This document shows positions 15,001 to 23,828 of a DNA stretch of 64,000 nucleotides, piece by piece. The notes under the pieces were generated by a model, which saw only the letters and a list, made by a program, of their open reading frames with translations, made no database searches and was not told where the DNA came from. How positions within the stretch are numbered: position 1 is the first letter of the stretch; every line of letters begins with the position of its first letter. This DNA is from 2-02-FULL-47-50 sp964479045 (GTDB taxonomy: Bacteria; Pseudomonadota; Gammaproteobacteria; Eutrophobiales; Eutrophobiaceae): positions 26,190 to 90,189 of the forward strand of contig CAYZJI010000010.1 of NCBI GenBank assembly GCA_964479045.1, written 5' to 3'. The position numbers and the translations under genes were made by a program.

Positions 15001-18000
15001 CCTGAAGATTCAGGCTGTCGGTACCCGCGCCTTCTGCGCCGATATCATCCGTAATCTGGATGATGCCCGCCGTAGCCGAGGCGCCACCATTGCCGGAATC
15101 CAGAGTAATTGCGCCATTCACCAGCACCGTATCATTAATAATGATATCGCCGCCGTCAGTCGTGATATTGGCATTCAGGAAGGTCGTCGAACCATCACCC
15201 GTAATTGTTAAATCGGCGCCTGCTGTGCTGGAGAGGTTAATCACGCTGTTGATTGCAACATCACCAGCCCCGGCATTTAATTGCAGACCGGTCGCCAAAC
15301 CGGTCAATCCACCGGCATCATTTACCGTAATAGTGCCTGATTGTGTCCCGCTACCGATAACGATGGTGCTGAAGGTATTATCAATATTCTGTAATTCAAC
15401 TTCAGAGAGGTCTAATGTCGAGCCTGCGGCTGCGCCATCACCAACACCAATAGTGGTAGCCGCGGCCGCGCCTCTAAGGGTTACGGATTGCCCAGACGCG
15501 CCTGTGGAAGTCAGTACTGCATTGGCATCCATGGTGATGTCATCAGAGCTCAGCGTGATGCTGCCACCACTGGCATCTAATGTCACCGCGCCGATATCGA
15601 GCAAAGTACTGGCAGAAAGACTGATACCTGCTGAAGTAATACCATTATTAATATCGAATGTGCCTGCACTGACAGTAAGTGCACCGCTGGCTATGGTGCC
15701 TGCTGTGGTAATCGTTCCAGTACTGCTAAGTGAAACTGCATTCGTACCCGCTGTAATACCATTGACTGTATAGCCGGTGTTATCGAGGAAAGTGAGGCCA
15801 CCCAATACACTGTTATTGGCATCGAGGGCTGTCACCGCGTTATTGGCATCATTCAGATCATAATTTCCGCCTGTGCCTTCCAGCGTAAGTGTGCCCGCTG
15901 TAATGATACCGGTGGTCACAGTTTGGGTAACACTGCTCGTACTCTGCAGGGTCACTGCATTGGTCCCTGCATCAATACCCGCGATGTTGAAACCATTATC
16001 ATCCCTGAATGTCAAGCCACCGAGAGTATTGTTATTCGCATCCAGCGTGGTCACCAGATTGTTTGCATCATTCAAATCGAAATTGCCGGCGGCACCTGCC
16101 AGTGTTAACAAATTCGCTCTGACGACCCCTGTCTGGGTGGTGCTGCCTACGTTGGTAATGGTGATATCACTGGAGCCGGAATTGGCGTTGAGTGAAGCTA
16201 TTGAAATACCGCCCGAACCGGAATTTGAAAGGATAATGTCACCAGTGCCAGAGGTGGAAATATTTGCACCTGTGATTGCGCCAGTCCCACCGGTTACATT
16301 CAGTGTTATATCATTATTAACCGCACTGAGAGATCCAGAACCACCAAAAATGATATCGCCGGCACCTGATGCACCACCGCTGGCCGCATCATTGGCGGTC
16401 ATGGTGATGGAGCCTGTTCCATCCGCCACCAGTGAAGCATTGATATTGATATCATCTCCGGCCTGTAACACGATGCTGATGTTGGGATCACCCGTGGCCG
16501 TGGACAACACAAAATTATCAGTGATGGTAATGTCCGCTGTAGCCTGGAAAGTGATCGTGCCGGCGGACACACCGAGTAAAACGCTGCCTGCTGTACCGTC
16601 TACACGGAAGTTGGAAGTGACCGCACCATCATCTGCGAATGTTTCTGTCTGATCACCGGGAGGAACAAAGCCGGTAACGTTTGAATCTGCCGCATTGGAA
16701 AACGTGATGTTGGTGGGATCAAATAACAGATCGCCGCCTGCGCCATTGAGAGCACTGAGATTAACCGTGCCCATGAAATCCAGGTACACTTTGCCGGAAA
16801 TTTCCGCGAAGCCACCATCACCGGATTGCGCACCACCCTGTGCGGAAAGATCACCATAAAAGCGCGTAACACCATCTGACCAGACGATGACCTTGCCACC
16901 ATCACCTGTGTCTGTGGCATTTGCAGTGACACTGGTGTTATCACCCACATAGGTATATGTGGAATTCTGGATGTCCGGATTCTTCCCCTGAAAATCACCG
17001 CCGATTAAAACTTCTCCACCACCATGTGCGCCGGATACGTCGATACTGGCCATGTCCAGCAAGGCAACAGTATCGCCAAGAATCTGAACAGTGCCGCCCT
17101 TGCCGGATTCGGGCACTGAAGCTGTTGAAGTATCTTCATCATCTTCAATGGCAGGGGCGATGGCAGAAAGATGCGCGTTGCCACTGACGATGGTGGTTTC
17201 AGTTGCAGCGAGTTTTATCGTGCCGCCATTGCCACCGGTGGAATTTGCAGAAAGCGTGCCGGTGTTGGTGACATTAGTACCGGTGATTTCAATCGTGCCG
17301 CCATCACTGGTGGCATCTGCGGCATCCACATTAATGGTGCCGGTATTGAGTACGGAAGAATCAGCACCCATGCCGACCAGTCTGACGACACCGCCGGAAT
17401 TATCGATGCGACCGGCCTTGATCACGCCTTCATTATTAACAACATTCGAGAACACATCGGCAGCAGCACTTCCGGCCAGTAACACTGATCCGCCATTCGC
17501 CTCAATCGTGCCGGTGTTACTGACTGCAGAATCCAGGGCCTGCGCATTTTGCAGCACTTCCTTGTCAACAGTGAATTGCATGAGACCGTCACCATCAAAA
17601 TCCATGGTGACCTGATTACCTGCGACGAGATTGACCTGACCGGCATTGGCAAGAATTACGCCTTCATTTTTAACTGCGCCGCCAACCAGACTGACAGAAC
17701 CGCCGGTAGCAGCTTCAATTACACCCTGATTGACGATCAACCCGCCTTCAGTACCGGGCGCAGCCTTGAATTTGTAATTACCTGCAAAAAAATCCTGATC
17801 CGATAAATCAAGGCTGGATGCGACCAGTGAGTTGACGTTTACGCGCGCTGTGGGACTGAAAAAGATACCTGATGGATTCAGAAGGATAACGTTACCGTTG
17901 GCCCGGATCGAACCAAAAATCTGGCTGGGATTCTGATCAAAAATACGGTTTAGTGCTGTTGCCGTTTTAGAAGGCTGGTTGTACTGCACCAGTTCCTGCT

Positions 18001-18292
18001 GCCCGACATTATAGGAATTCCAGTTGATGGAAAGGTTATGTGACTGCTGATTAATGACTGTGGTTGTTCTGTTCGGCTTCGAAATTGCGCCTTGACCGCC
18101 GGTAACCTGGCCGCCCTGTGGCCCGGCACTGGCCATGCCGGCATGAAATGTCAGGAATGCGAGGCCAGCCGGCAAACACGCTGCACGGATGGCGCTGACC
18201 AGCGGATTAAGGCTCAACCTTGCGGGTGAAAGCTGGATGGTGGCTTCAACTTCTGGGACTGACTGTTTTAGGCGTCTGGACAATGTATTCAC
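1..18292 (-). CDS. Giant TpsA filamentous-haemagglutinin-like exoprotein (partial, runs off window)
   Basis: Secreted beta-helical adhesin of a two-partner secretion system. The frame opens at GTG 18292 with an in-frame TAA two codons upstream. A long signal peptide ends near residue 56 (AGMASA), followed by a TPS/haemagglutination-activity domain to about residue 320 carrying the family motif NPSGI (139-143) and VNVNSLVAS. The rest is low-complexity Gly/Asn/Asp/Thr/Ala beta-helix sequence with several tandem repeat families and almost no cysteine. The frame is open from 18292 to an N gap (3939-4038), and another frame is open from 3938 to base 1 with the same repeat vocabulary, so this is one gene whose true gap length should be a multiple of 3. 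At least ~6,060 residues are visible; the C-terminus is outside the window. tpsB lies 193 nt upstream on the same strand. The family assignment is firm; the ligand is unknown. No good Shine-Dalgarno precedes the GTG. Confidence 0.93.
2860..3560 (-). repeat. Tandem ~105-residue repeats in the adhesin
   Basis: Successive units of about 315-318 nt, recognisable by the recurring forward-strand segment around TTTCCAGCGCATTGCC at 2901, 3216 and 3534. The encoded motif runs GSGNALETSVASVDIDNS. A further related copy lies next to the N gap at 4039-4140. High DNA identity between units suggests recent duplication. Confidence 0.8.
3939..4038. other. Assembly gap (100 Ns) inside the adhesin gene
   Basis: A run of exactly 100 N, the usual placeholder for unknown length. 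On the N-terminal side the protein stops right after an NIEILET motif that recurs in the repeat block at 2.8-3.6 kb; on the other side it resumes in the other frame within a module (ADDTVSFGANGDVTGTGD) that also has a copy near 2.5-2.6 kb. In that intact copy the two motifs are about 200 nt apart. One base on one side and two on the other are left over from whole codons, so a frame-preserving gap is a multiple of three. This is probably a repeat-collapse gap, not a real frameshift. Confidence 0.95.
8150..9500 (-). repeat. Tandem ~150-residue repeats in the adhesin
   Basis: The forward-strand string GCCGGCCGCTGTGCCGCCGA occurs identically at 8861 and 9311, a 450-nt period (150 residues). The flanking DNA is also similar, including the encoded motif SLGGTAAGVGAVNF and the following DVDAANG. 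More divergent units extend to about 8.15 kb. Confidence 0.8.
13850..14900 (-). repeat. Adhesin repeats with IDLNG / FTGAVDLD motifs
   Basis: At least four units of roughly 85-110 residues, each carrying an NIDLNG motif, a DGNISFTG-like strand and a VDLDNA-like strand. The IDLNG-coding segments begin near 13923, 14178, 14505 and 14816 on the forward strand. They are consistent with coils of a right-handed beta-helix. Confidence 0.75.
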
Positions 18293-18485
18293 CGATTACA
18301 GGGCAACAGCAGGTACACCAGAACATAAGTGACTGGCACTTAATAACATAATGAACGCCTGGAAACTGTGAGTAGTATCACACTTTCTCCGTACATTAAT
18401 TAAATGGCAATTTAATAACATATTATCCCAATATCAATTCAAGTACAGGCCGCTTGTCTGTCATATCAGACCGCGTGTCAGCCGG

Positions 18486-20360
18486 TCAGAAACTGTAGGT
18501 AAAATCACCCCAAATCTGGGGCCGGTTTTGATCCTCTTTTTCGCCTGGAGTAGTTTCTTCCTCGCCCAATTCCTCGCCGCCGACTTCCCAGGCCCAGAAT
18601 ACTCTTGATTCTATGCTGCCCGGGATGTTGAAACGTAATCCCAAACCCAGACCTTTGTAATTTTCCCAGGTCTTGTCATCTGCGGCGGTGGGCTCATTCA
18701 ACCGGCCAACAGCAAAATCATAGAAGAGACCCAGTTGCAGAAGTTCGCCCCAGGTGCGGTTACCGAAGGCCTGTTTTTCTGCAATGAACGGCGCGTTGAA
18801 TAGCAATTCAACCGAGTAGAACAATGCGCGGTCCGCCAGTACCTGCGCAACCGGGAATGCACGAACCTGATCGGGACCGCCAATGGAATATTGCTCCAGC
18901 GGCACCAGCAGATCGTCAGACCACTGGAATTCGCTGCGGAACAGCAAGCTGATTTGTCTGGAGACGGTTTGCAGGCGTGTGTAACTGCCAAACAACTTGG
19001 AGAACTGTCCGGAAGCGAAACGCTGATCAACCCCTGAGGAACGGCTGGGACGGAATCCATTTAATTTGGCCTGGGCATCAGCATGTGAACCCATGGACGC
19101 CACAAAATCATTGAGACCTCGACTGAATTCAAGGCTTGCGAAATTGATACCACCGCCCGTGGCCTGTTCTTCCAGCAGGAACTGGGCAAAGGGATTGTAG
19201 GTATCAACCGAATCATAATCGAGTCCCAGGGTAAACACCGCCAGCCGATCTTCATTGGTGGGTTGTCCGGCCGTGGTGGTGTCAGCTTTTTTCTTGGTGA
19301 AACCGACGTCCATACTCAGGTTTTCCACACGGCTGCGTATAAAGGACCTCTGCATCGATACCCCGATATTTTCCGTATCAGAGTGGATCCGGTTGGCCTT
19401 GAATTCGCCGCCAATATCAAACTTGTTGGTGTTGAAAAAGGCTTTGAACAAATATTTGCCGCCCCACATATAGCGTTCGTAATCAACCGCCTTGAAAACG
19501 TTGAGCTTGGGTTGGTAGGTCTGCTGAACTGACAGTGAAAGCCGGTCGGCACCACCCGTGGGATTGTTCCAGTCGATTATCGTGCGGAAACGGTTTTTGC
19601 CGGTTTCTTTAGTGCCATGATTATCAACTCGCATGGCCACATCAAAGCGGCTTTCGTCCTGCACTTTCAGAACGATATCGGCAGTACCCACCTTGAGGCC
19701 GGGCTGGAACACACCGAACACGGTTAACCCCGGGAAGTCCGTAAGTCTGAGTAAGGCGGCTTCGACATCCGCCTTGTTGATGGGTTTGCCCACCAAATCA
19801 CCAAATACATCGTTAAGAACAGCGCTTGAATAGGCCAGATTCCCTTCAGTCAGTACCCTGCCGAGGGTACCGACAAACAGCTCAAGATCCACGACCCCAC
19901 CCTCGACTGTCTGCACCGGAACAACCACCTGGGCGAGGATCAGGCCTTTTTCACGGTAATAATTCCTGACTTCATTGGCAACGTCCTGCAACTGACCGAT
20001 GCTGTAGCCGGTTTCAGGCTGCTGGGTGACACTCAACTCCAGGATTTTTTGAACTTCGGTGAGACTGACTCCGTAATCAGGCATGTCTTCTGCATTCAAG
20101 AGCCTGAATTCACTGACAATTGTGCAAGGACACTCATCGACATCGAAAGGTCTGTCGATCACGGCGGGAACTTCCATAACGGTTTCCGGAGGTGGCTTGG
20201 GAAGATCAAGTTTGTCTTCCTGTTCGGGGCGCACTGCTCCGGGGCGTGCCGAATCCGGCAGTCCTACAGGGCCGGCCGAAACCAACACCGGTGCGAAGAT
20301 GACCAGCATCGCCGGAACGATATAAGCTGTTAGCTTGTTCCCCATCCCCCGTCTGATCAC
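18486..20360 (-). CDS. TpsB: two-partner secretion outer-membrane transporter (ShlB/FhaC family)
   Basis: Omp85-superfamily exporter that recognises the TPS domain of its partner and moves it across the outer membrane without ATP. At 624 residues it is near the family norm. It has an N-terminal signal sequence ending VSAG, a proline-rich linker, POTRA-like region(s) at roughly 80-235, and a C-terminal 16-strand-type barrel ending in the aromatic residues TYSF. The conserved barrel-loop motif appears as IGGPDQVRAF near residue 495; most relatives have VRGY/F, so the glycine is replaced by alanine here. The start could be GTG 20360 (AGGA about 10 nt upstream) or ATG 20345. The tpsA gene follows 193 nt downstream, and the two are probably cotranscribed. 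Confidence 0.93.
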   Translation of the reverse strand: MIRRGMGNKLTAYIVPAMLVIFAPVLVSAGPVGLPDSARPGAVRPEQEDKLDLPKPPPETVMEVPAVIDRPFDVDECPCTIVSEFRLLNAEDMPDYGVSLTEVQKILELSVTQQPETGYSIGQLQDVANEVRNYYREKGLILAQVVVPVQTVEGGVVDLELFVGTLGRVLTEGNLAYSSAVLNDVFGDLVGKPINKADVEAALLRLTDFPGLTVFGVFQPGLKVGTADIVLKVQDESRFDVAMRVDNHGTKETGKNRFRTIIDWNNPTGGADRLSLSVQQTYQPKLNVFKAVDYERYMWGGKYLFKAFFNTNKFDIGGEFKANRIHSDTENIGVSMQRSFIRSRVENLSMDVGFTKKKADTTTAGQPTNEDRLAVFTLGLDYDSVDTYNPFAQFLLEEQATGGGINFASLEFSRGLNDFVASMGSHADAQAKLNGFRPSRSSGVDQRFASGQFSKLFGSYTRLQTVSRQISLLFRSEFQWSDDLLVPLEQYSIGGPDQVRAFPVAQVLADRALFYSVELLFNAPFIAEKQAFGNRTWGELLQLGLFYDFAVGRLNEPTAADDKTWENYKGLGLGLRFNIPGSIESRVFWAWEVGGEELGEEETTPGEKEDQNRPQIWGDFTYSF

Positions 20361-20663
20361 TGGTCGCTAATCCTGGTTCATCTGGATTTTTATTTAAATT
20401 CAGTAAGTTAGCTTACCAAAGCTGGCTCCCTAAGCGGCCTGAAAAAAAGCAATACGCACAGCTTTTGCAAGTTTCGTACTATATCAAGCTGATGACCAGA
20501 GAGTAAAGAATTATTATCAAAGTAAAACCATAATAATATTTCTTAATTTATTGATTATATTGCTATTAGAAACAGCCCGGAATTACCCAGTGGTGCCCAG
20601 AATTTACGTTCATCTTGAATCGGCTACTCCATGGCAATTAGATGACGTACTGAGAAGCAGTCG
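20361..20663. other. Non-coding gap between the parvulin gene and tpsB
   Basis: About 300 nt without a convincing gene. It is strongly AT-rich from 20500 to 20575 and holds the candidate tpsB promoter. A short plus-strand open frame beginning here runs back over the parvulin gene and looks like chance. No clear terminator was seen for the parvulin gene, so read-through into tpsB is possible. Confidence 0.6.
20478..20507 (-). promoter_or_regulatory. Candidate sigma-70 promoter for tpsB-tpsA
   Basis: On the minus strand, TTTACT (20507-20502), an 18-nt spacer, then TATAGT (20483-20478), in an AT-rich region about 110 nt upstream of the tpsB start. The match is 4/6 and 5/6 to consensus. This is a visual prediction only. 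Confidence 0.4.
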
Positions 20664-21710
20664 TTACTCGGCAGGAGGTGATTTTTCTGTTTCAGTATCG
20701 GTACGCAGTTTCAGCCGCCACTCTTCGATATTTTTATCTGAAATATCAATTAGATACGTCTCGCTGGCCTGTTTGAAGATCGCCAATGTCAGTTGGGCCT
20801 GCATTTCCCTTGCCAGCAAACGTTTGATTTGGTCCTTCACTTCATCGTAACGCAAATGCTGTGCGGGGACGGTCGTACCCCGTTTCAATATGTGTACCCC
20901 GTCCGCCGTCTGCAACGGTGCGCTGATTTTGTCTGTCCCCAGATTCATCAAGGGTTGCCGGATTTCCGGCTTGAGCTCACTCACTTTGACCAGACCCATA
21001 TAACCGCCACTGTATTTACCAGCGGGTGGGTTGGAGTAGCGCTCAGCCGCCTCGGCAAAATCCAGGGTATTTTTGGTGATGTCATTAATAATGGTTTCTG
21101 CCTGCTTTTTGGTCAGTTCCCGTTCTTTCTGATCATTGGCATCCTTGAATGGCAGGTATATCTGCCAGACATGGACCCGTTCTTCCAGCTTGAATTTGTC
21201 CTTGTTCTGATCGTAATACTTCCTGATTTGTTCTTCTGAAGGGAAGTCCTTGGGTATCTTTGTTGCGAGCAACTGCTTCAGGTAGATTTCCCGGGTAATG
21301 TTTTCCACAGCACGTTGCATGATGTACTGGTGGCGCGGGTTCTGGTCCACCTTGTTGGCCAGTGCCGCCGCCAGTACGGATTTATTGGCGGCCTCGTTTT
21401 TAATGAATGTAGCAAACGACTTTTCATCTGCAAGCAGGGACTTCCGCTGTTCTTCCTCCACAACTGCCAGAATTCTCTGTACTTCTTCAAAATCCAGGGT
21501 GGTGGAAATTGCCCACCCCGGAGCAGTTCCACCCGCAGCTTGATTGTCTTGCTCTGCCTCTGACTTGACCTGACTCACAGCCGGTTTCCCGGAAGATTCC
21601 AACCCAAGCAATTCACGAACTGAAAACGCCGGGTCCAGGTTTGCATAAATCACGGTGGCGATTACCACCAACGCAAGTGTGAACAGAATAGTTTTGGAAG
21701 TGAATGTCAT
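20664..21710 (-). CDS. Membrane-anchored parvulin-type peptidyl-prolyl isomerase (PpiC/SurA-like)
   Basis: Periplasmic folding factor of 348 residues, anchored by one N-terminal transmembrane helix (about 6-24) with no cleavage site evident. After a charged helical chaperone region (about 70-180) comes a parvulin domain (about 183-290) with the signature GGYMGLVKVSEL, the segment PLMNLGTDKISAPLQTADG and HILKR. A short helical tail follows. It ends 303 nt upstream of tpsB on the same strand. Periplasmic parvulins are known to assist two-partner secretion substrates (Par27 in Bordetella), so a dedicated role in keeping the giant TpsA unfolded is plausible but inferred. The start is ATG with a weak ribosome site. 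Confidence 0.87.
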   Translation of the reverse strand: MTFTSKTILFTLALVVIATVIYANLDPAFSVRELLGLESSGKPAVSQVKSEAEQDNQAAGGTAPGWAISTTLDFEEVQRILAVVEEEQRKSLLADEKSFATFIKNEAANKSVLAAALANKVDQNPRHQYIMQRAVENITREIYLKQLLATKIPKDFPSEEQIRKYYDQNKDKFKLEERVHVWQIYLPFKDANDQKERELTKKQAETIINDITKNTLDFAEAAERYSNPPAGKYSGGYMGLVKVSELKPEIRQPLMNLGTDKISAPLQTADGVHILKRGTTVPAQHLRYDEVKDQIKRLLAREMQAQLTLAIFKQASETYLIDISDKNIEEWRLKLRTDTETEKSPPAE

Positions 21711-22059
21711 AAATCAGAAAGTCCAGAATTTAACACGTTTCAGAAAGCGGGCCCCGGAGACCAACTGGCTTGATAAATAATCCCCTGCATCGTACATGGC
21801 GCGGTTTTTATTGACAACCTGTGTCTCTCCGGGCAAGTCTTTTTCCCTTTTAGAAATAATGGGGTAAGATGATGACTGTATGCAATACAGAAGTTATGAT
21901 TGTTGCTACAGGAGTCCGACGTACGTTATCGGAGGCTGGCGACCAGGGGGTAGTCGCTGGCCCTTTGCAAAGTGTTGGCAGGGAATCCCGTTACTTTTCA
22001 AATTGCCATGTATATTACCGAAAACGCACATATTTTATAGAGAAAAACCGACCTGATCG
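21711..22059. promoter_or_regulatory. Divergent intergenic region with operator-like palindrome and stem-loop
   Basis: 349 nt between the parvulin gene (minus) and the cyclase gene (plus). It contains a perfect inverted repeat CTGTAT-gca-ATACAG at 21876-21890. It also contains a stem-loop at 21934-21962 (GGCTGGCGAC, 9-nt loop, GTCGCTGGCC; ten pairs including two G-U). A weak hairpin TCCGA/TCGGA precedes it at about 21915-21933. The palindrome could be a regulator site, and the stem-loop part of a structured 5' leader of the signalling operon. No riboswitch class was recognised. Confidence 0.5.
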
Positions 22060-22962
22060 ATGGCGCCTAAAACTGCAAATCTTGCCATAGTCTTTGCCGA
22101 CATCAGCGGCAGCACCAAACTTTATGAAACACTGGGTGACCAGGTGGCTCGCGCCAAGGTGTCAGAAACCCTCGAGACCATTGCTGATGTTGTAAAGAAC
22201 AACAATGGCATTGTCATCAAGACCATCGGTGATGAAGTCATGTGCACGTTTCCTTCTGCGGAAGAGGCTGCAAAGGCCTGTTGTGAAATGCATGAATCCC
22301 TTTCCGAGGTCAATGAATCCATCAAGGGCGGGACTGTGATCGCAATCCGGGTCGGGATGCATTACGGGCCGGCCATCCTTGAGGGGGGCGATGTGTTTGG
22401 CGATGCTGTAAATCTCGCCGCCCGCATGGCCGCCCAGTCCAAGGCCAACCAGATCATCACAACCCAGAGTACCGTTGAAAAACTTCCACCCGTGATGCGG
22501 GCCAGCACCCGTTTTATCGATCATGCTCCCATCAAGGGCAAGCATGAGGCCATTGATATTTATGAAATTATCTGGCAGGAAGAAGATGTCACACGCATGG
22601 CCACCGGCATGCTGGACCAGAAAAAATCACCGGAAGTGAAATTGCGGTTGAAATATGAAAATCTCGACATGGTCATCAGTAAACAGAAACCCAGCCTGAT
22701 TCTGGGCCGTAGCAAGGACTGCGACATGCCGATTAACGAAAAACTGGCTTCACGTCAGCATGTACGCATTGAGATGCGACGTGACAAGTTCTTCATCATT
22801 GATCAAAGTACGAATGGAACTCATGTGCGCATGGATGATGGTGAAGATGCTTTCCTGCGTCGCGAAGAAATGCCCATCAATGGTAATGGCAAGATCAGCC
22901 TTGGCAAAGGGTTTAATGAAAACCCCACGGAAGTCATACGCTTTACACAGGAAACGTCGTGA
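22060..22962 (+). CDS. Class III adenylate cyclase fused to FHA domain
   Basis: Soluble 300-residue signalling enzyme. The cyclase domain (about 5-170) has the two metal aspartates, D14 in FADISGS and D58 in IGDEVM. The transition-state pair is N118 and R122 in GDAVNLAARM. K54 and D111 sit where adenine-selecting residues are found, which favours cAMP over cGMP as product. The FHA domain (about 205-300) has GRSKDCD, SRQHV and STNGTH, the phosphothreonine-binding signature. It is first of four co-directional genes followed by a PP2C phosphatase and a Ser/Thr kinase, so the FHA domain probably docks to a protein phosphorylated by that kinase. No transmembrane segment is present. Confidence 0.93.
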   Translation: MAPKTANLAIVFADISGSTKLYETLGDQVARAKVSETLETIADVVKNNNGIVIKTIGDEVMCTFPSAEEAAKACCEMHESLSEVNESIKGGTVIAIRVGMHYGPAILEGGDVFGDAVNLAARMAAQSKANQIITTQSTVEKLPPVMRASTRFIDHAPIKGKHEAIDIYEIIWQEEDVTRMATGMLDQKKSPEVKLRLKYENLDMVISKQKPSLILGRSKDCDMPINEKLASRQHVRIEMRRDKFFIIDQSTNGTHVRMDDGEDAFLRREEMPINGNGKISLGKGFNENPTEVIRFTQETS

Positions 22963-23055
22963 TGATACCTGCCAGCAAACTGAACTCCAGGATGTGCCGG
23001 CAGACAACTTCAGCGCCAGATTCCGGCATAAATTTAATTTCAGGGTGAAGGGATA

Positions 23056-23802
23056 GTGTCCACCATCAGCGCAAAACCGGTTTCTCATTTTTCCTGGTCC
23101 TCCACGGCCATCAGCGATGTGGGCAGGGTGCGCAAGCATAATGAAGACTCCATGCTCGATCGTCCTGAAATCGGTTTATGGGTGGTAGCAGATGGTATGG
23201 GTGGACACGCGGCCGGTGACGTTGCCAGCCAGATGATTGTCTCATCACTCAAGAAGGTCCACGAAGGGGTAGAACTGAACCGGTATATTAATGATATCGA
23301 AGACCGGTTGCTGGAAGTGAACCAGAAGCTGATTGAAAAAGCGAACGAATCCACACGCAAGATTACCATAGGCAGTACTGTGGTGGCGCTGGTCACTTTT
23401 GGCAGATACTTTATATATATCTGGGCGGGCGACAGCCGTTTATACCGTTTGCGTGACGCGGAGCTGCGGCAGATGACCACGGATCATTCACAGGTTGAAA
23501 TGTATGTTGAACGCGGTCTCATTACACGCGAAGAAGCGGCCACTCATCCCCATGGGAACATGATTACCCGCGCTGTCGGCGCAACACAGGATTTATTTCT
23601 GGATATGGACATGCAGGAACTTAAAAAGAAGGATCGCTTCCTGCTCTGCAGTGACGGCCTCACCAAACATGTCACTGATCTGGAGATTCAGGAGAACCTG
23701 CGGCAGGGAACCCATGCGGAAGCGTGCAAGCGGCTGATCAATCTGACGCTGGAACGCGGCGCAGGTGATAATGTGACCGTGATCATTGTTGATATCGAGT
23801 AG
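23056..23802 (+). CDS. PP2C-family Ser/Thr protein phosphatase (Stp/PppA type)
   Basis: A 248-residue soluble metal-dependent phosphatase. It carries the full set of PP2C motifs: RKHNEDS near residue 30, VADGMGGHAAGD near 50, GDSRLYR near 137, SDGLT near 200 and GDNVTVII near the C-terminus. All metal-coordinating aspartates are in place, so it should be active. The GTG start follows AAGGGA at good distance. It sits 93 nt after the cyclase-FHA gene and 26 nt before the kinase gene, and is the likely antagonist of that kinase. Confidence 0.93.
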   Translation: MSTISAKPVSHFSWSSTAISDVGRVRKHNEDSMLDRPEIGLWVVADGMGGHAAGDVASQMIVSSLKKVHEGVELNRYINDIEDRLLEVNQKLIEKANESTRKITIGSTVVALVTFGRYFIYIWAGDSRLYRLRDAELRQMTTDHSQVEMYVERGLITREEAATHPHGNMITRAVGATQDLFLDMDMQELKKKDRFLLCSDGLTKHVTDLEIQENLRQGTHAEACKRLINLTLERGAGDNVTVIIVDIE

Positions 23803-23828
23803 TCGAGAGAGTAAGCGAGGAATTTCCC

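Noticed and set aside
356..17806. Many long plus-strand open frames opposite the adhesin, some over 500 codons (for example 4665-6230)
   Set aside because: They are Val/Pro/Ser-rich antisense shadows of the biased Gly/Asn/Thr/Asp codons of the adhesin, have no family motifs, overlap one another, and lack ribosome sites.
21869..22090. Small protein gene upstream of the cyclase
   Set aside because: No recognisable motif, poor ribosome site; it spans the palindrome and stem-loop and overlaps the cyclase start, so regulatory DNA is the better reading.
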